Assembly: GCA_021793055.1 (NCBI GenBank)
Contig: JAJYTL010000158.1
Span: 1 to 7,527, forward strand
DNA length: 7,527 bases
DNA from: Pseudomonadota bacterium
GTDB taxonomy: Bacteria; Pseudomonadota; Alphaproteobacteria; Ferrovibrionales; Ferrovibrionaceae
Reading direction: 5' to 3'
Made by a program: the position numbers and the translations under genes. Every line of letters starts with the position of its first letter. Positions within the stretch are counted from its first letter, which is position 1. The notes below the pieces were generated by a model. The model saw only the letters and a list, made by a program, of their open reading frames with translations. It had not been told where the DNA came from and searched no databases. Below, piece after piece: positions 1 through 7,060 of this stretch.

Positions 1-237
1 GTGCGTGGCGACGTTGTCCTTCGAGCAGCCGATCACGGCGGCGCCGAGCTTGGTGAAGGCGCGCAGGTTCTCGGTGAAGCCGATGGCCTCCTTGGTGCAG
101 CCCGAGGTGTCGTCCTTGGGATAGAAATAGAGCACGACGATCTTGCCGCGATAGTCCTTCAGCGCGATCGTCTGGTCGGCGTCGCCGGGAAGGGTGAAAT
201 CGGGTGCGCGATCGCCGATGCGCAATTCCTTGGCCAT
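1..237 (-). CDS. bcp: Bcp/PrxQ-type thiol peroxidase (peroxiredoxin), C-terminal part outside window
   Basis: Peroxiredoxin of the AhpC/TSA superfamily, Bcp/PrxQ branch. These cytoplasmic enzymes reduce hydrogen peroxide and organic hydroperoxides, with thioredoxin as the usual electron donor. The 79 visible residues cover the first half of the thioredoxin fold: an N-terminal G-D-x-A-P-D-F element (residues 8-14), a hydrophobic strand (about 33-39), and the active-site loop P40-K-D-D-T44-S-G-C47, in which P40, T44 and C47 match the family's Pro, Thr and peroxidatic Cys. The family is usually about 150-160 residues, so roughly half lies off the left edge. The ATG at 235-237 is chosen because a purine-rich GAGAGGA lies just upstream and the protein starts at the normal family position. 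Oddity: residue 52, where E. coli Bcp has its resolving cysteine (five after the peroxidatic one), is Ile, while an extra Cys sits at 71. It follows glnE by 27 bases on the same strand and is probably cotranscribed with it. Family assignment is secure; the resolving mechanism cannot be decided here. Confidence 0.95.
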   Translation of the reverse strand, partial: MAKELRIGDRAPDFTLPGDADQTIALKDYRGKIVVLYFYPKDDTSGCTKEAIGFTENLRAFTKLGAAVIGCSKDNVATH

Positions 238-241
238 GTCG

Positions 242-250
242 TCCTCTCTT
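242..250 (-). promoter_or_regulatory. Ribosome binding site of the peroxiredoxin gene
   Basis: Read on the minus strand, AAGAGAGGA lies in the 27-base gap after the glnE stop codon and ends four bases before the ATG of the peroxiredoxin gene. It supports that start and independent translation of the second gene of the pair. No promoter fits easily in so short a gap, which favours cotranscription with glnE. Confidence 0.7.
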
Positions 251-264
251 ATCGTCGCTAACGC

Positions 265-3225
265 TTATGCAGATTGCCGCGTCTTTGCGCGTTTGGGAAC
301 CTTGATCATTGTCTTGAAACGCGCCAACACGTCCGCCTCCGTCCGCCGCAGCGCGGCCGCGAGCGCCGAAAAACTCTTCGCGCCGGTCACTTTGGCGAGC
401 ACCATCTGCAAGCCCTCCGGGATGGCGTCGGGCGCGCCGCTTTCTCCGGTGCAGAGCCGCAGGCCGGCATGGACGCTATAAAGCAGGCGATAGGCGTGCC
501 CGAGCCGGTCGGCCTCGGCGGCGGACAGAACGCCCGCCGTGGCGAGGCGCCGGAGCGCGTCGCCGCTGTTGTTGGCGAGAATCCGCGGCTGCGCCGCGGC
601 GTGGCGAAGCAGCAGATATTGCGCGATGAAGTCGAGATCCACCATGCCGCCGCGGACATATTTCACCGCCCACGAATCGCGCGTGCGGTATTGCGCAGCG
701 ATTCGCGCGCGCATGTCGATGACGTCCGCCGCGAGTTTTTCGGGTTTGCGCGGCACCCGCAAGGTCCGCGTCATGATGGCGCGAAGCCGGCGGGTCAGCG
801 GCGCCGGGCCGGCGATCACCCGCGCCCGCGTCAGCGCCATATGCTCGAAGGTCCAGGCCTGATCGCGTTGATAGCGCCGGAAAGTCTCGCGGTGCACGGC
901 GACCGGCCCCGCGTTGCCGGATGGCCGCAAGCGCATGTCGACGGCATAGAGTTCGCCTTCCGCGGTCGGCGCGGTGAGCGCGCCGATCAGCCGTTGGCTG
1001 AGCCGGGTATAATACTGGCTGGGCGCCAGAGGATAGCGGCCCTTGGTCGGCGGCGCGTCGGGCGGGTGGTCGTAGATCAGGATGAGATCGAGATCGGAGC
1101 GGAAGGTCATCTCCCGGGCGCCCAAGGTTCCCATGCCGATGACCGCGAATTCGCCGCCGGCGATCTCGCCGTGGCTTTCGGCGAAGACGGCCTGAACGCG
1201 GGGCAGAAGAGCAACCAGCGCGGCTTCCGCGATGTCGGTCAAGGCGCGGCCCGCGGCCAGCGGGCCGATCACCGCCTGCAACATCTGGACGCCGACGCGG
1301 AACTTCAGCCGGTTGACGAAGCGCCGCGCGATATCGAGCACGTCCTCGAAGGTCGCCGCCTCGGTGAGCTCGCCGGAAAGCAGCGCCTTCAGGCGCGAAA
1401 GCCCGGGCAGCGGACGATAGAAGTCGGTCTCGAGAACTTGGTCGAAGAGGCTCGGATCGCGCGTCAGCCGCTCGGCCAAGCCGGGCGCCGAGCCCATGAT
1501 CTCGGCGGCGAGATCGAGCAGTTTCGGATTGGCCTGGAACAGCGCGAAAAGCTGCACGCCGGCCGGCAGCTTGCCGAGAAATTCGTCGAGCTTGGCAAAG
1601 GCGAAATCTGGGTTGGCGGTTTTGCCGAGCGCGGCCAGAAGATTCGGCGTCAGGCCGATCAGGAGATTCCGGGCACGCTCCGAGCGGCTCGCGCGATAAA
1701 GCCCGTGGTGCCAGACCCGGACCCGGCTCGCGACCTGTTCGGGCGCGGCGAAGCCAAGTTGGCCGAGCGCCGCGATCGTGGCCGGATCGCTGTCGACGTC
1801 GCCGAAGACGAGACGCGATTCAGATGCGGCGGGCGCGCTCGGCTCGAACAGCGCGTCGTAATGCTTTTGCACACCCGACAGTACCGCCATCAGCTCGCGG
1901 CGGAACGCATCCGGCTTGGCGTAGCCCAAGAAGGTCGCGACATGGGCGATTCCGGCCTCGTCGGCCGGCATGCGATGGGTCTGTTCGTCGGCGATCATCT
2001 GCAGCCGGTGCTCGAGCCGACGCAGGAAGTCGTAGGCGGCAATCATTTTCCGCGCCACCGGGGACGACAGCCGTCCCGCATCGGCGAAGGCGCGAAGCGC
2101 GCCGCAGGTGTCGCTCTGCCGCAGCCGCGGCTCGCGGCCGCCGATAATCAGCTGCTGAGTCTGGATGAAGAACTCGATCTCGCGGATGCCGCCGCGGCCG
2201 ACCTTGATGTCGTGCCCGGCGATGGCGATGTGCCGGTGGCCCTTGGTGTCGTGGATTTGACGCTTGACGGCGTGGACGTCCTCGATCGCGGCAAAGTCGA
2301 GATTGCGCCGCCAGACGAAAGGTTTGATCCTCTCGAGGAAGGTCTTGCCGAGCGCGATATCGCCGGCGACGGGACGCGCCTTGATCATCGCCGCGCGTTC
2401 CCATGTCCGCCCCAGGCTCTCGTAGTAGTGCTCAGCCGCCGCCGTCGAGATCGCGGCGGGCGTCGCGCCGGGGTCGGGACGAAGGCGAAGATCGGTGCGG
2501 AAGACGTAGCCTTCGGCAGTCGGCGCCTGCAGCACGTGGACGATGTCCTTGGCGAGCCGAACGGCATAATCGCTGACGCTGCGGCCGCCGCGGTAGCCGA
2601 GGCGCTCCGGGTCGTAAAGAAAGATGATGTCGATGTCGCTCGAGTAGTTGAGCTCGTGGGCGCCGAGTTTGCCCATGCCAAGCACGGTGAAGCCGCAGTG
2701 GGCGTCGGGATGCGCGGCGTCGGCGACGGCGATCTCGCCGGCGCCTTGGCCTTGGCGAAGGAGATGGCGGAGCGTGGCGCCGAGCGCCGCCTCGGCGAAT
2801 TCGCTCAAGGTGCCGGTGATCTTGGCAAGCGGCCAGGCGCCGGCAATGTCCATGATGGCGACGAGAAGGGCGAGCCGCTGCTTGGCGATCCGGAGGCGCG
2901 CCATCAAGGCCGCCGTCTCGGCCGGTATCGGCGGTGGATCGAGATCGGCGATCAATTTCGCGAGCGCGGCCTCGGGTCCGAGCCGCGTCATCTCGCGGAG
3001 AAAGGCGATTTCCTTGAGCAGGATCTGGCCGAGATAGGGGCTGTTGCCAAACAGCGCATCGAGCAGCGCGCGGCCTTTTGGCGCGGTCGCGAAGCGGTGG
3101 GCGAAGCGGGACAGCGCCGCGTCTTCCGCGGCGGCCATGAAATGCTCACGGCCCGCCGCCGCCGCCACCGGGTCGAAAGGCCGGGGCAGGGCCTCGAAGC
3201 CGGCAAAAAGAGCCAAATCCGCCAT
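265..3225 (-). CDS. glnE: Bifunctional glutamine synthetase adenylyltransferase / adenylyl-removing enzyme
   Basis: GlnE attaches AMP to a tyrosine of glutamine synthetase to lower its activity, and removes it by phosphorolysis. PII proteins and glutamine decide the direction in the cytoplasm. At 986 residues it is complete (E. coli has 946). The expected duplicated architecture is visible. The N-terminal, deadenylylating nucleotidyltransferase domain has a G-M-G-K-L-G motif (183-188), catalytic D197 and D199 in an S-D-I-D motif, and D245 in T-D-L-R-L-R-P. A helical domain follows, with G-R-G-G-I-R-E-I-E-F (343-352). The C-terminal, adenylylating domain repeats the pattern with G-M-G-T-L-G (697-702), D711 and D713 in S-D-L-D, D763 in V-D-M-R-L-R-P, and R-G-G-M-V-D-L-D-F (859-867). 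No key residue is missing. The ATG at 3223-3225 gives the expected N-terminus; upstream there is only a weak GGGG-rich ribosome site. It is divergent from the YhdP-like gene and just upstream of the peroxiredoxin gene. Confidence 0.99.
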   Translation of the reverse strand: MADLALFAGFEALPRPFDPVAAAAGREHFMAAAEDAALSRFAHRFATAPKGRALLDALFGNSPYLGQILLKEIAFLREMTRLGPEAALAKLIADLDPPPIPAETAALMARLRIAKQRLALLVAIMDIAGAWPLAKITGTLSEFAEAALGATLRHLLRQGQGAGEIAVADAAHPDAHCGFTVLGMGKLGAHELNYSSDIDIIFLYDPERLGYRGGRSVSDYAVRLAKDIVHVLQAPTAEGYVFRTDLRLRPDPGATPAAISTAAAEHYYESLGRTWERAAMIKARPVAGDIALGKTFLERIKPFVWRRNLDFAAIEDVHAVKRQIHDTKGHRHIAIAGHDIKVGRGGIREIEFFIQTQQLIIGGREPRLRQSDTCGALRAFADAGRLSSPVARKMIAAYDFLRRLEHRLQMIADEQTHRMPADEAGIAHVATFLGYAKPDAFRRELMAVLSGVQKHYDALFEPSAPAASESRLVFGDVDSDPATIAALGQLGFAAPEQVASRVRVWHHGLYRASRSERARNLLIGLTPNLLAALGKTANPDFAFAKLDEFLGKLPAGVQLFALFQANPKLLDLAAEIMGSAPGLAERLTRDPSLFDQVLETDFYRPLPGLSRLKALLSGELTEAATFEDVLDIARRFVNRLKFRVGVQMLQAVIGPLAAGRALTDIAEAALVALLPRVQAVFAESHGEIAGGEFAVIGMGTLGAREMTFRSDLDLILIYDHPPDAPPTKGRYPLAPSQYYTRLSQRLIGALTAPTAEGELYAVDMRLRPSGNAGPVAVHRETFRRYQRDQAWTFEHMALTRARVIAGPAPLTRRLRAIMTRTLRVPRKPEKLAADVIDMRARIAAQYRTRDSWAVKYVRGGMVDLDFIAQYLLLRHAAAQPRILANNSGDALRRLATAGVLSAAEADRLGHAYRLLYSVHAGLRLCTGESGAPDAIPEGLQMVLAKVTGAKSFSALAAALRRTEADVLARFKTMIKVPKRAKTRQSA

Positions 3226-3248
3226 TCCGAAACCCCGTGGTTTGCGGC

Positions 3249-3277
3249 ACAGTGCGGGTTCGGCTGCGGCCGGTCAA
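3249..3277 (-). promoter_or_regulatory. Possible glnE promoter
   Basis: On the minus strand, TTGACC (3277-3272) matches five of six bases of the TTGACA -35 box. A 17-base spacer leads to CACTGT (3254-3249), a poor -10 box. Transcription would start near 3242, about 17 bases before the glnE ATG. The -35 match and the position are good but the -10 is weak, so this is tentative. No nitrogen-control (sigma-54, GG-N10-GC type) element was recognised in the gap. Confidence 0.25.
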
Positions 3278-3285
3278 GTCCGGCC
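3268..3285. repeat. Perfect 6-bp inverted repeat in the glnE/YhdP divergent gap
   Basis: GGCCGG (3268-3273) and CCGGCC (3280-3285) flank a six-base centre, TCAAGT. In plus-strand RNA the hairpin would end two bases before the GGGAG ribosome site of the YhdP-like gene. On DNA it overlaps the candidate glnE -35 box. It could be a small operator, a translation-modulating hairpin, or chance in GC-rich sequence; nothing here decides between these. Confidence 0.3.
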
Positions 3286-3287
3286 AT

Positions 3288-3292
3288 GGGAG
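3288..3292 (+). promoter_or_regulatory. Ribosome binding site that decides the YhdP-like start
   Basis: GGGAG ends four bases before the GTG at 3297. The two other in-frame upstream GTG codons, at 3237 and 3252, have no comparable site and would add a poorly hydrophobic extension ahead of the membrane anchor. This site is therefore the reason for choosing 3297. The spacing is a little short but usable. Confidence 0.55.
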
Positions 3293-3296
3293 CGAC

Positions 3297-6200
3297 GTGA
3301 TCATACGGATCGGCAAGTTCTGGCTGCGCCTTGCGGCGGCGACCCTCGCCGGCGCGGCCGTTCTTGTGGTCGCGCTCGGCCTGCGGCTGGCCCACGGCCC
3401 GATCCCGGTGACCTTTCTGATCCACCCCTTGGCCCAGGCCCTGGTGCCGGCGGATTCGGGCCTCGACGCCAAGGTTCAAAGCGTCGAGCTGGTGTGGGGC
3501 GGATGGCAGAACCCACTCGATCTTCGGGCGCGGGGCGTCGAAGTGAGGCGCAAAGGCGGTGCCGTCGCGCTCAAGGTGCCGGAGATCGATCTGCAGCCAA
3601 GCGGCTGGGCGCTCTGGCGCGGCGTCTTCGCGCCGCGGCGCCTGGAGGTGAAGGGCGGCGAGATCAATCTGATCCGCCATAAGGACGGCCATGTCGATCT
3701 TGGCCTCGACCTCGCTACGTCAGCTTCGCAGAAATCCAACATCGGCGAATTCGTCGCCCTTCTGGTCTCCGAATTCAGCGCCGAGAAGCCGACCGGCATC
3801 GCTCGTTATCTGAAGCGCGCCGGCATCGCTGGCGCCAAGCTGACGCTGGAGGATCGGGCGCTCGGGATGACGTGGAAGGCGTCGCGGGTGAATGTCGTCT
3901 TGAGCCGCCTCGCGAACGAGGGCCTTCTCGGCAGATTGTCGTTTGTCGTCGCCCTGGGATCGGATCAGGTGCGCCTCGCCGCGCTGGCGCAGTACCGACC
4001 GTCTGCCGGCCGCGCCGACGTTAGGGCGACGGTCGCAGATTTGCCGGTTGCGGCGCTGGCGCCGCTGTCGCCCCGCCTCGCCGATCTGGCCGAGGTCGAC
4101 GTGCCGCTCTCCGGCGATCTCGAATTCAGCGTCGATCGCGACGGCCGGCCCTCGGCGGCGCAATTCTCATTGCAGTCGAATGACGGCACGTTATCCTGGC
4201 CGGGCGTCGCCCAGCCGCCGGTCAAGGTTGCGGACGTGCGGGTTGCCGGCAGCGTCGCCGCCGATTTCAGCCGCTTGCACATCGCCAAGGCCGAGCTCGA
4301 TGTCGCGGGCGCGACGGGGATATCGGTTGCCGGCGATCTGACTTTCGCCGACGCTGGAATCGGTATCGCGCTGACGGGTGGCTTCGGCGATATCGCTCTG
4401 GCTGACCTGCCACGTTTCTGGCCGCTCGGACTCGCGTCGGACGTGCGCAAATGGATGACGGAAAATCTGCTGGCCGGTGACGCCACCGATGGCGTTTTCC
4501 GGGTCGATCTCGCGCCCGGCGCCATGGCGGATCCGACGACGATTCCGGCAAACGCGGTCGATCTCTCCTTCCGCTTCAATAACGCCACCGCGCAATATCT
4601 CCATCCGCTGCCACCGCTCACCGGCTGCGTCGGCTCGGCGCACCTTGACGCCGCGACCTTCGATGTCATCTTGGACCGCGGCCGGGTGGGCCCGCTTTTC
4701 GTGAGCGATGGGCACATGCACCTCTCCGGGATCAACATCAAGGATACCCAGGCGGTGACCGAGTTCGTCGTGCGCGGGCCGGCGCGCGCCGCGCTCGAAT
4801 TGCTCGATCACCCGCCGCTTGGCTTTGCGAGCAAGCTGAAGGTTCCGGCGGACAAGGTGGATGGAACGACGGCGGTTCGTGTGCGTTTCAACTTTCCGGT
4901 GAAGAAGCACCTGCCGATCGCCGATCTCAAGGTCATCGCCGCCGCCAATCTGCAGCAGTTCACCCTGCCGAAGATTCTCGATCGATATCGGCTGAACGAC
5001 GGCCACCTGTTTCTGAAAGTCGACAATGATCGGCTTGAGGTGAATGGCACGGCGGCGCTTGACGGCGTGCCGGTGACCCTGACCTGGCAGCGGGAGTTCT
5101 CCGACAAGAGCCGTTACGAGAGCCGTTACGTTTTGACCGGCGTCTTCGGCGACAAGGCGCGGAAGATGCTATTCTTCGACACCGTGCCGTACGTGCAGGG
5201 GGCAGTGGATTCGACGATCGTCATCTACCGTTCGCGGAAGAACAGCTCCGAGATCGAGGGCCGCTTCGGCCTTGATCAGGCGGTGGTCTCGCTGCCGGCG
5301 CTGCACTGGCGGAAGCCCGTCGGCGAGGCCGCGAACTTGCGCGTCCGGCTGACCGTGCCGCCGGCGGGGCCGGTGAAGGTCGATCGCTTCGCCTTCAGCG
5401 CGAAGAATTTCTTGGCGCAAGGCCGGGCGACGATCGACAAGGGCGCGCTGCAGCGCCTCGATCTCGCGGACGTCCGCTATGGCGACAATGACTATAGCGC
5501 CACCGTCACCAGCCTGCCCGGCGGCGGCTACCGGGTGGCGGCGAGCGGCGAGAGCTTCGATTTCGCGCCTTATCTCAGCGATCTCTTCAAGCCCGAGACC
5601 GGGGCGCCGCCGCTCGACTTCTCGGCCCGTTTCGATCGCCTGGTGCTCGGCCATGGCGAGACCCTGTCCGATCTCGTGGCGAACGGGTCGCGGCGCGACG
5701 GGCAGTGGCGAACGCTCGACGTCGCAGGTAGTTTTGCCGACGCGAAGCCCTTTCGCATGGCCATTGCCCGCAAGGCGGACAAGCGCCTCCTCACCGTGAC
5801 CTCTGGCGACGCCGGCGCCGTGATCGGCGGCCTCGGCCTGTCGCCGAACGTGGTCGGCGGACAGCTTAATTTGACTGCGACCTACGACGATTCCAAGCTC
5901 GGGTCGCCGCTCGATGGCGAGGTGCGGCTTGCCGATTTCCGCATCCAACACGCGCCGGTTTTGGCGCGCATCTTGAGCGTGGCCTCGCTCGGAGGTATCA
6001 CCGCCCTGCTGAGCGACCAGGGCATCGCCTTTGCCGGCGCGGAGATTCCGCTGCATGTGGAGGGCGCCGAGATGAAAATCGGCGAGGCCCGCGCGTGGGG
6101 CGATGCCATCGGCATCACCGCGAGCGGCGACGTCGGCCTCGCCGATGCGACGTTGAAGCTCAGGGGCAGTATCATTCCGGCCTATACGATCAACAGCATG

Positions 6201-6446
6201 GTTGGTCACATTCCGGTGATCGGCGATCTACTGGTCGGCGGCAAGGGCGGCGGCATTATCGGCTTCGCCTATGGCGTCAGCGGGCCGCTCTCGAATCCGC
6301 AGGTCTCGGTCAACCCGCTCTCGGCCTTGGCTCCCGGATTTCTGCGGCAGATATTCGAGGGCGGCGCCGAGCCCGGCGCCACGGTGGCGTTGCCGCCGCC
6401 GGGCATCGGACCCGGCAACACGCCGCCGGAGAGTTTCAATCCCTGA
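3297..6446 (+). CDS. YhdP-family AsmA-like envelope protein (DUF3971 / AsmA-like C-terminal domain)
   Basis: Large AsmA-like protein of the YhdP group, 1049 residues from the GTG at 3297 (E. coli YhdP is about 1270). Known relatives (YhdP, TamB, YdbH in E. coli) are anchored in the inner membrane, span the periplasm and support phospholipid transport to the outer membrane. Here a basic N-terminus is followed by one strong membrane segment (about residues 11-31), and the rest is expected to be periplasmic. The body is rich in alternating hydrophobic beta-strand patterns. A DUF3971-like signature F-W-P-L followed by V-R-K-W-M-T-E-N-L-L-A-G lies at 374-394. The AsmA-like C-terminal region (about 854-1021) ends in the family-typical S-G-P-L-S-N-P-Q-V-S-V-N-P-L-S-A-L sequence (995-1011), then a Pro-rich tail. 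Residues 604-611 hold a small in-frame tandem repeat. The gene is divergent from glnE and ends at a probable terminator. Family assignment is firm; the lipid-transport role is transferred from E. coli and untested here. Confidence 0.93.
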   Translation: MIIRIGKFWLRLAAATLAGAAVLVVALGLRLAHGPIPVTFLIHPLAQALVPADSGLDAKVQSVELVWGGWQNPLDLRARGVEVRRKGGAVALKVPEIDLQPSGWALWRGVFAPRRLEVKGGEINLIRHKDGHVDLGLDLATSASQKSNIGEFVALLVSEFSAEKPTGIARYLKRAGIAGAKLTLEDRALGMTWKASRVNVVLSRLANEGLLGRLSFVVALGSDQVRLAALAQYRPSAGRADVRATVADLPVAALAPLSPRLADLAEVDVPLSGDLEFSVDRDGRPSAAQFSLQSNDGTLSWPGVAQPPVKVADVRVAGSVAADFSRLHIAKAELDVAGATGISVAGDLTFADAGIGIALTGGFGDIALADLPRFWPLGLASDVRKWMTENLLAGDATDGVFRVDLAPGAMADPTTIPANAVDLSFRFNNATAQYLHPLPPLTGCVGSAHLDAATFDVILDRGRVGPLFVSDGHMHLSGINIKDTQAVTEFVVRGPARAALELLDHPPLGFASKLKVPADKVDGTTAVRVRFNFPVKKHLPIADLKVIAAANLQQFTLPKILDRYRLNDGHLFLKVDNDRLEVNGTAALDGVPVTLTWQREFSDKSRYESRYVLTGVFGDKARKMLFFDTVPYVQGAVDSTIVIYRSRKNSSEIEGRFGLDQAVVSLPALHWRKPVGEAANLRVRLTVPPAGPVKVDRFAFSAKNFLAQGRATIDKGALQRLDLADVRYGDNDYSATVTSLPGGGYRVAASGESFDFAPYLSDLFKPETGAPPLDFSARFDRLVLGHGETLSDLVANGSRRDGQWRTLDVAGSFADAKPFRMAIARKADKRLLTVTSGDAGAVIGGLGLSPNVVGGQLNLTATYDDSKLGSPLDGEVRLADFRIQHAPVLARILSVASLGGITALLSDQGIAFAGAEIPLHVEGAEMKIGEARAWGDAIGITASGDVGLADATLKLRGSIIPAYTINSMVGHIPVIGDLLVGGKGGGIIGFAYGVSGPLSNPQVSVNPLSALAPGFLRQIFEGGAEPGATVALPPPGIGPGNTPPESFNP
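5107..5130 (+). repeat. Perfect 12-base tandem duplication inside the YhdP-like gene
   Basis: AGAGCCGTTACG occurs twice back to back with no mismatch. It is in phase with the codons, so the protein reads K-S-R-Y-E-S-R-Y at residues 604-611. It adds or removes four residues without a frameshift, as slipped-strand replication would do. It may be a strain-level length variant or simply a beta-strand repeat. Confidence 0.8.
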
Positions 6447-6453
6447 TTTCATC

Positions 6454-6482
6454 GCGGCGTGACGCGACGCGCCGCCGCTTTT
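6454..6482 (+). terminator. Probable intrinsic terminator of the YhdP-like gene
   Basis: Starting eight bases after the stop codon, GCGGCG (6454-6459) can pair with CGCCGC at 6473-6478, directly followed by TTTT. An alternative eight-base-pair stem is 6454-6461 with 6468-6475 (one G-T wobble, six-base loop). The T run is short (four bases) and overlaps the stop codon of the convergent gene. On the minus strand no T run follows the hairpin, so it should act mainly on plus-strand transcripts. Confidence 0.4.
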
Positions 6483-6939
6483 ACGGGACCCGCGGGGCCT
6501 CGGTGTCGGGCAGCCGGCGGAAGGCGACGCTGAGCCGGTTCCAGCTGTTGATCGCGACCACGGCGAAGGAGAGGTCGACCAACTCCTTGTCGCTGAAGTG
6601 ATGGCGTGCGCGTTCGTAGACGTCGTTTGGCACTTGCGTCTCCGCGACGCGGGTCAGGGCCTCGGTCCAGGCCAGCGCCGCCTGTTCTCGCGGCGTGAAG
6701 ATGGGCGCCTCGTGCCAGGCGCTTAGCAGGTGCATGCGCTCGTCGGTCTCGCCCAAGGCGCGCGCCTCGCGGACATGCAGCGCGATGCAATAGGCGCAGC
6801 CGTTTATTTGTGAGGCGCGCAGCTTCGCCAGCTCGAGAAGGCGCGGGTCCAGGCCGCTGCGGTTCACGTACTGCTGCAGGCCGGACATTGCGCGATAGCC
6901 CTCGGGCGCGATTTCATAGGGGTTCAATCGACTTTCCAT
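6481..6939 (-). CDS. AhpD-like carboxymuconolactone decarboxylase family protein
   Basis: A 152-residue, mostly helical protein of the carboxymuconolactone decarboxylase/AhpD family. The redox motif C48-A-Y-C51-x-x-x-H55 is intact, with E36 twelve residues before C48. This E-12-C-x-x-C-x3-H spacing is that of mycobacterial AhpD, where these residues form the proton-relay and dithiol active site. The first Cys/His set is thus consistent with a thiol-dependent peroxidase or disulfide reductase rather than a true muconolactone decarboxylase. It also has the family's L-L-E-L-A-K-L-R-A-S helix before the motif and a conserved C-terminal N-S-W-N-R-L segment (131-136). The substrate and electron donor are unknown. 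The ATG at 6937-6939 is preferred because GGAG sits six bases upstream; a longer in-frame form from GTG 6984 lacks such a site. The gene converges on the YhdP-like gene and is divergent from a MocR regulator, the likely controller. Family call firm, physiological role inferred. Confidence 0.93.
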   Translation of the reverse strand: MESRLNPYEIAPEGYRAMSGLQQYVNRSGLDPRLLELAKLRASQINGCAYCIALHVREARALGETDERMHLLSAWHEAPIFTPREQAALAWTEALTRVAETQVPNDVYERARHHFSDKELVDLSFAVVAINSWNRLSVAFRRLPDTEAPRVP

Positions 6940-6945
6940 AGCAAT

Positions 6946-6949
6946 CTCC
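6946..6949 (-). promoter_or_regulatory. Ribosome binding site of the AhpD-like gene
   Basis: Read on the minus strand, GGAG lies six bases before the ATG at 6939, ideal spacing. It fixes the start and rules out the 15-residue longer form that would begin at a GTG within the upstream hairpin. Confidence 0.75.
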
Positions 6950-6965
6950 ACGGTGACGAAGGGCC

Positions 6966-6993
6966 GCCAGCCGGCGCGGCGCACGCCGGCGGC
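6966..6993 (-). repeat. GC-rich bulged hairpin in the leader of the AhpD-like gene
   Basis: GCCGGCG (6970-6976) pairs perfectly with CGCCGGC (6984-6990) around a seven-base loop. Three more pairs (6966-6968 with 6991-6993) extend the stem to ten base pairs, with a single unpaired base at 6969. If transcription of the AhpD-like gene starts in the AT-rich part of the gap, this hairpin lies in its 5' leader, about 15 bases upstream of the ribosome site. It has no T run, so it does not look like a terminator. A role in mRNA stability or translation is possible but unproven. Confidence 0.5.
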
Positions 6994-7004
6994 GTCGGGT
7001 CGAG

Positions 7005-7060
7005 AATGGTTGCCTTATGGGATAGGATAAAGCCCCAAGATTTGGAATAATGCCTATACC
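7005..7060. promoter_or_regulatory. Candidate divergent promoter/operator zone between the AhpD-like and MocR genes
   Basis: This stretch is clearly AT-richer than its surroundings and lies between two divergent genes. It contains a tandem GGATA-GGATA (7020-7029), a related TGGAATAA (7043-7050), and TGCCT twice (7011-7015 and 7051-7055), 40 bases apart start to start. AATAAT (7046-7051) matches five of six bases of a -10 box and would start plus-strand transcription two or three bases before the MocR ATG. MocR regulators are known to bind direct repeats in divergent intergenic regions and often control the neighbour. The location is persuasive; the precise operator is a guess. Confidence 0.45.

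Noticed and set aside
1820..2404. Further open frames of 60-350 codons overlapping glnE and the YhdP-like gene on both strands, such as this one
   Set aside because: They are Arg/Ser/Pro-rich shadow frames with no family resemblance, lying wholly inside well-identified genes.
3237..3296. Longer N-terminus for the YhdP-like protein from GTG at 3237 or 3252
   Set aside because: No ribosome binding site is seen before either codon, and the added Arg-rich residues precede a normal membrane anchor. GTG 3297 has GGGAG in front of it.
274..3300. A roughly 1000-codon open frame on the plus strand, almost entirely antisense to glnE
   Set aside because: Its translation is dominated by Arg, Gly, Ala and Glu with no recognisable domain or fold pattern, while the opposite strand encodes a complete, motif-perfect GlnE. 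Long stop-free antisense frames are expected in high-GC genes.
6940..6984. Longer AhpD-like protein from GTG at 6984
   Set aside because: The start would lie inside the GC-rich hairpin with no ribosome site, whereas ATG 6939 has GGAG at ideal spacing and gives the normal family N-terminus.
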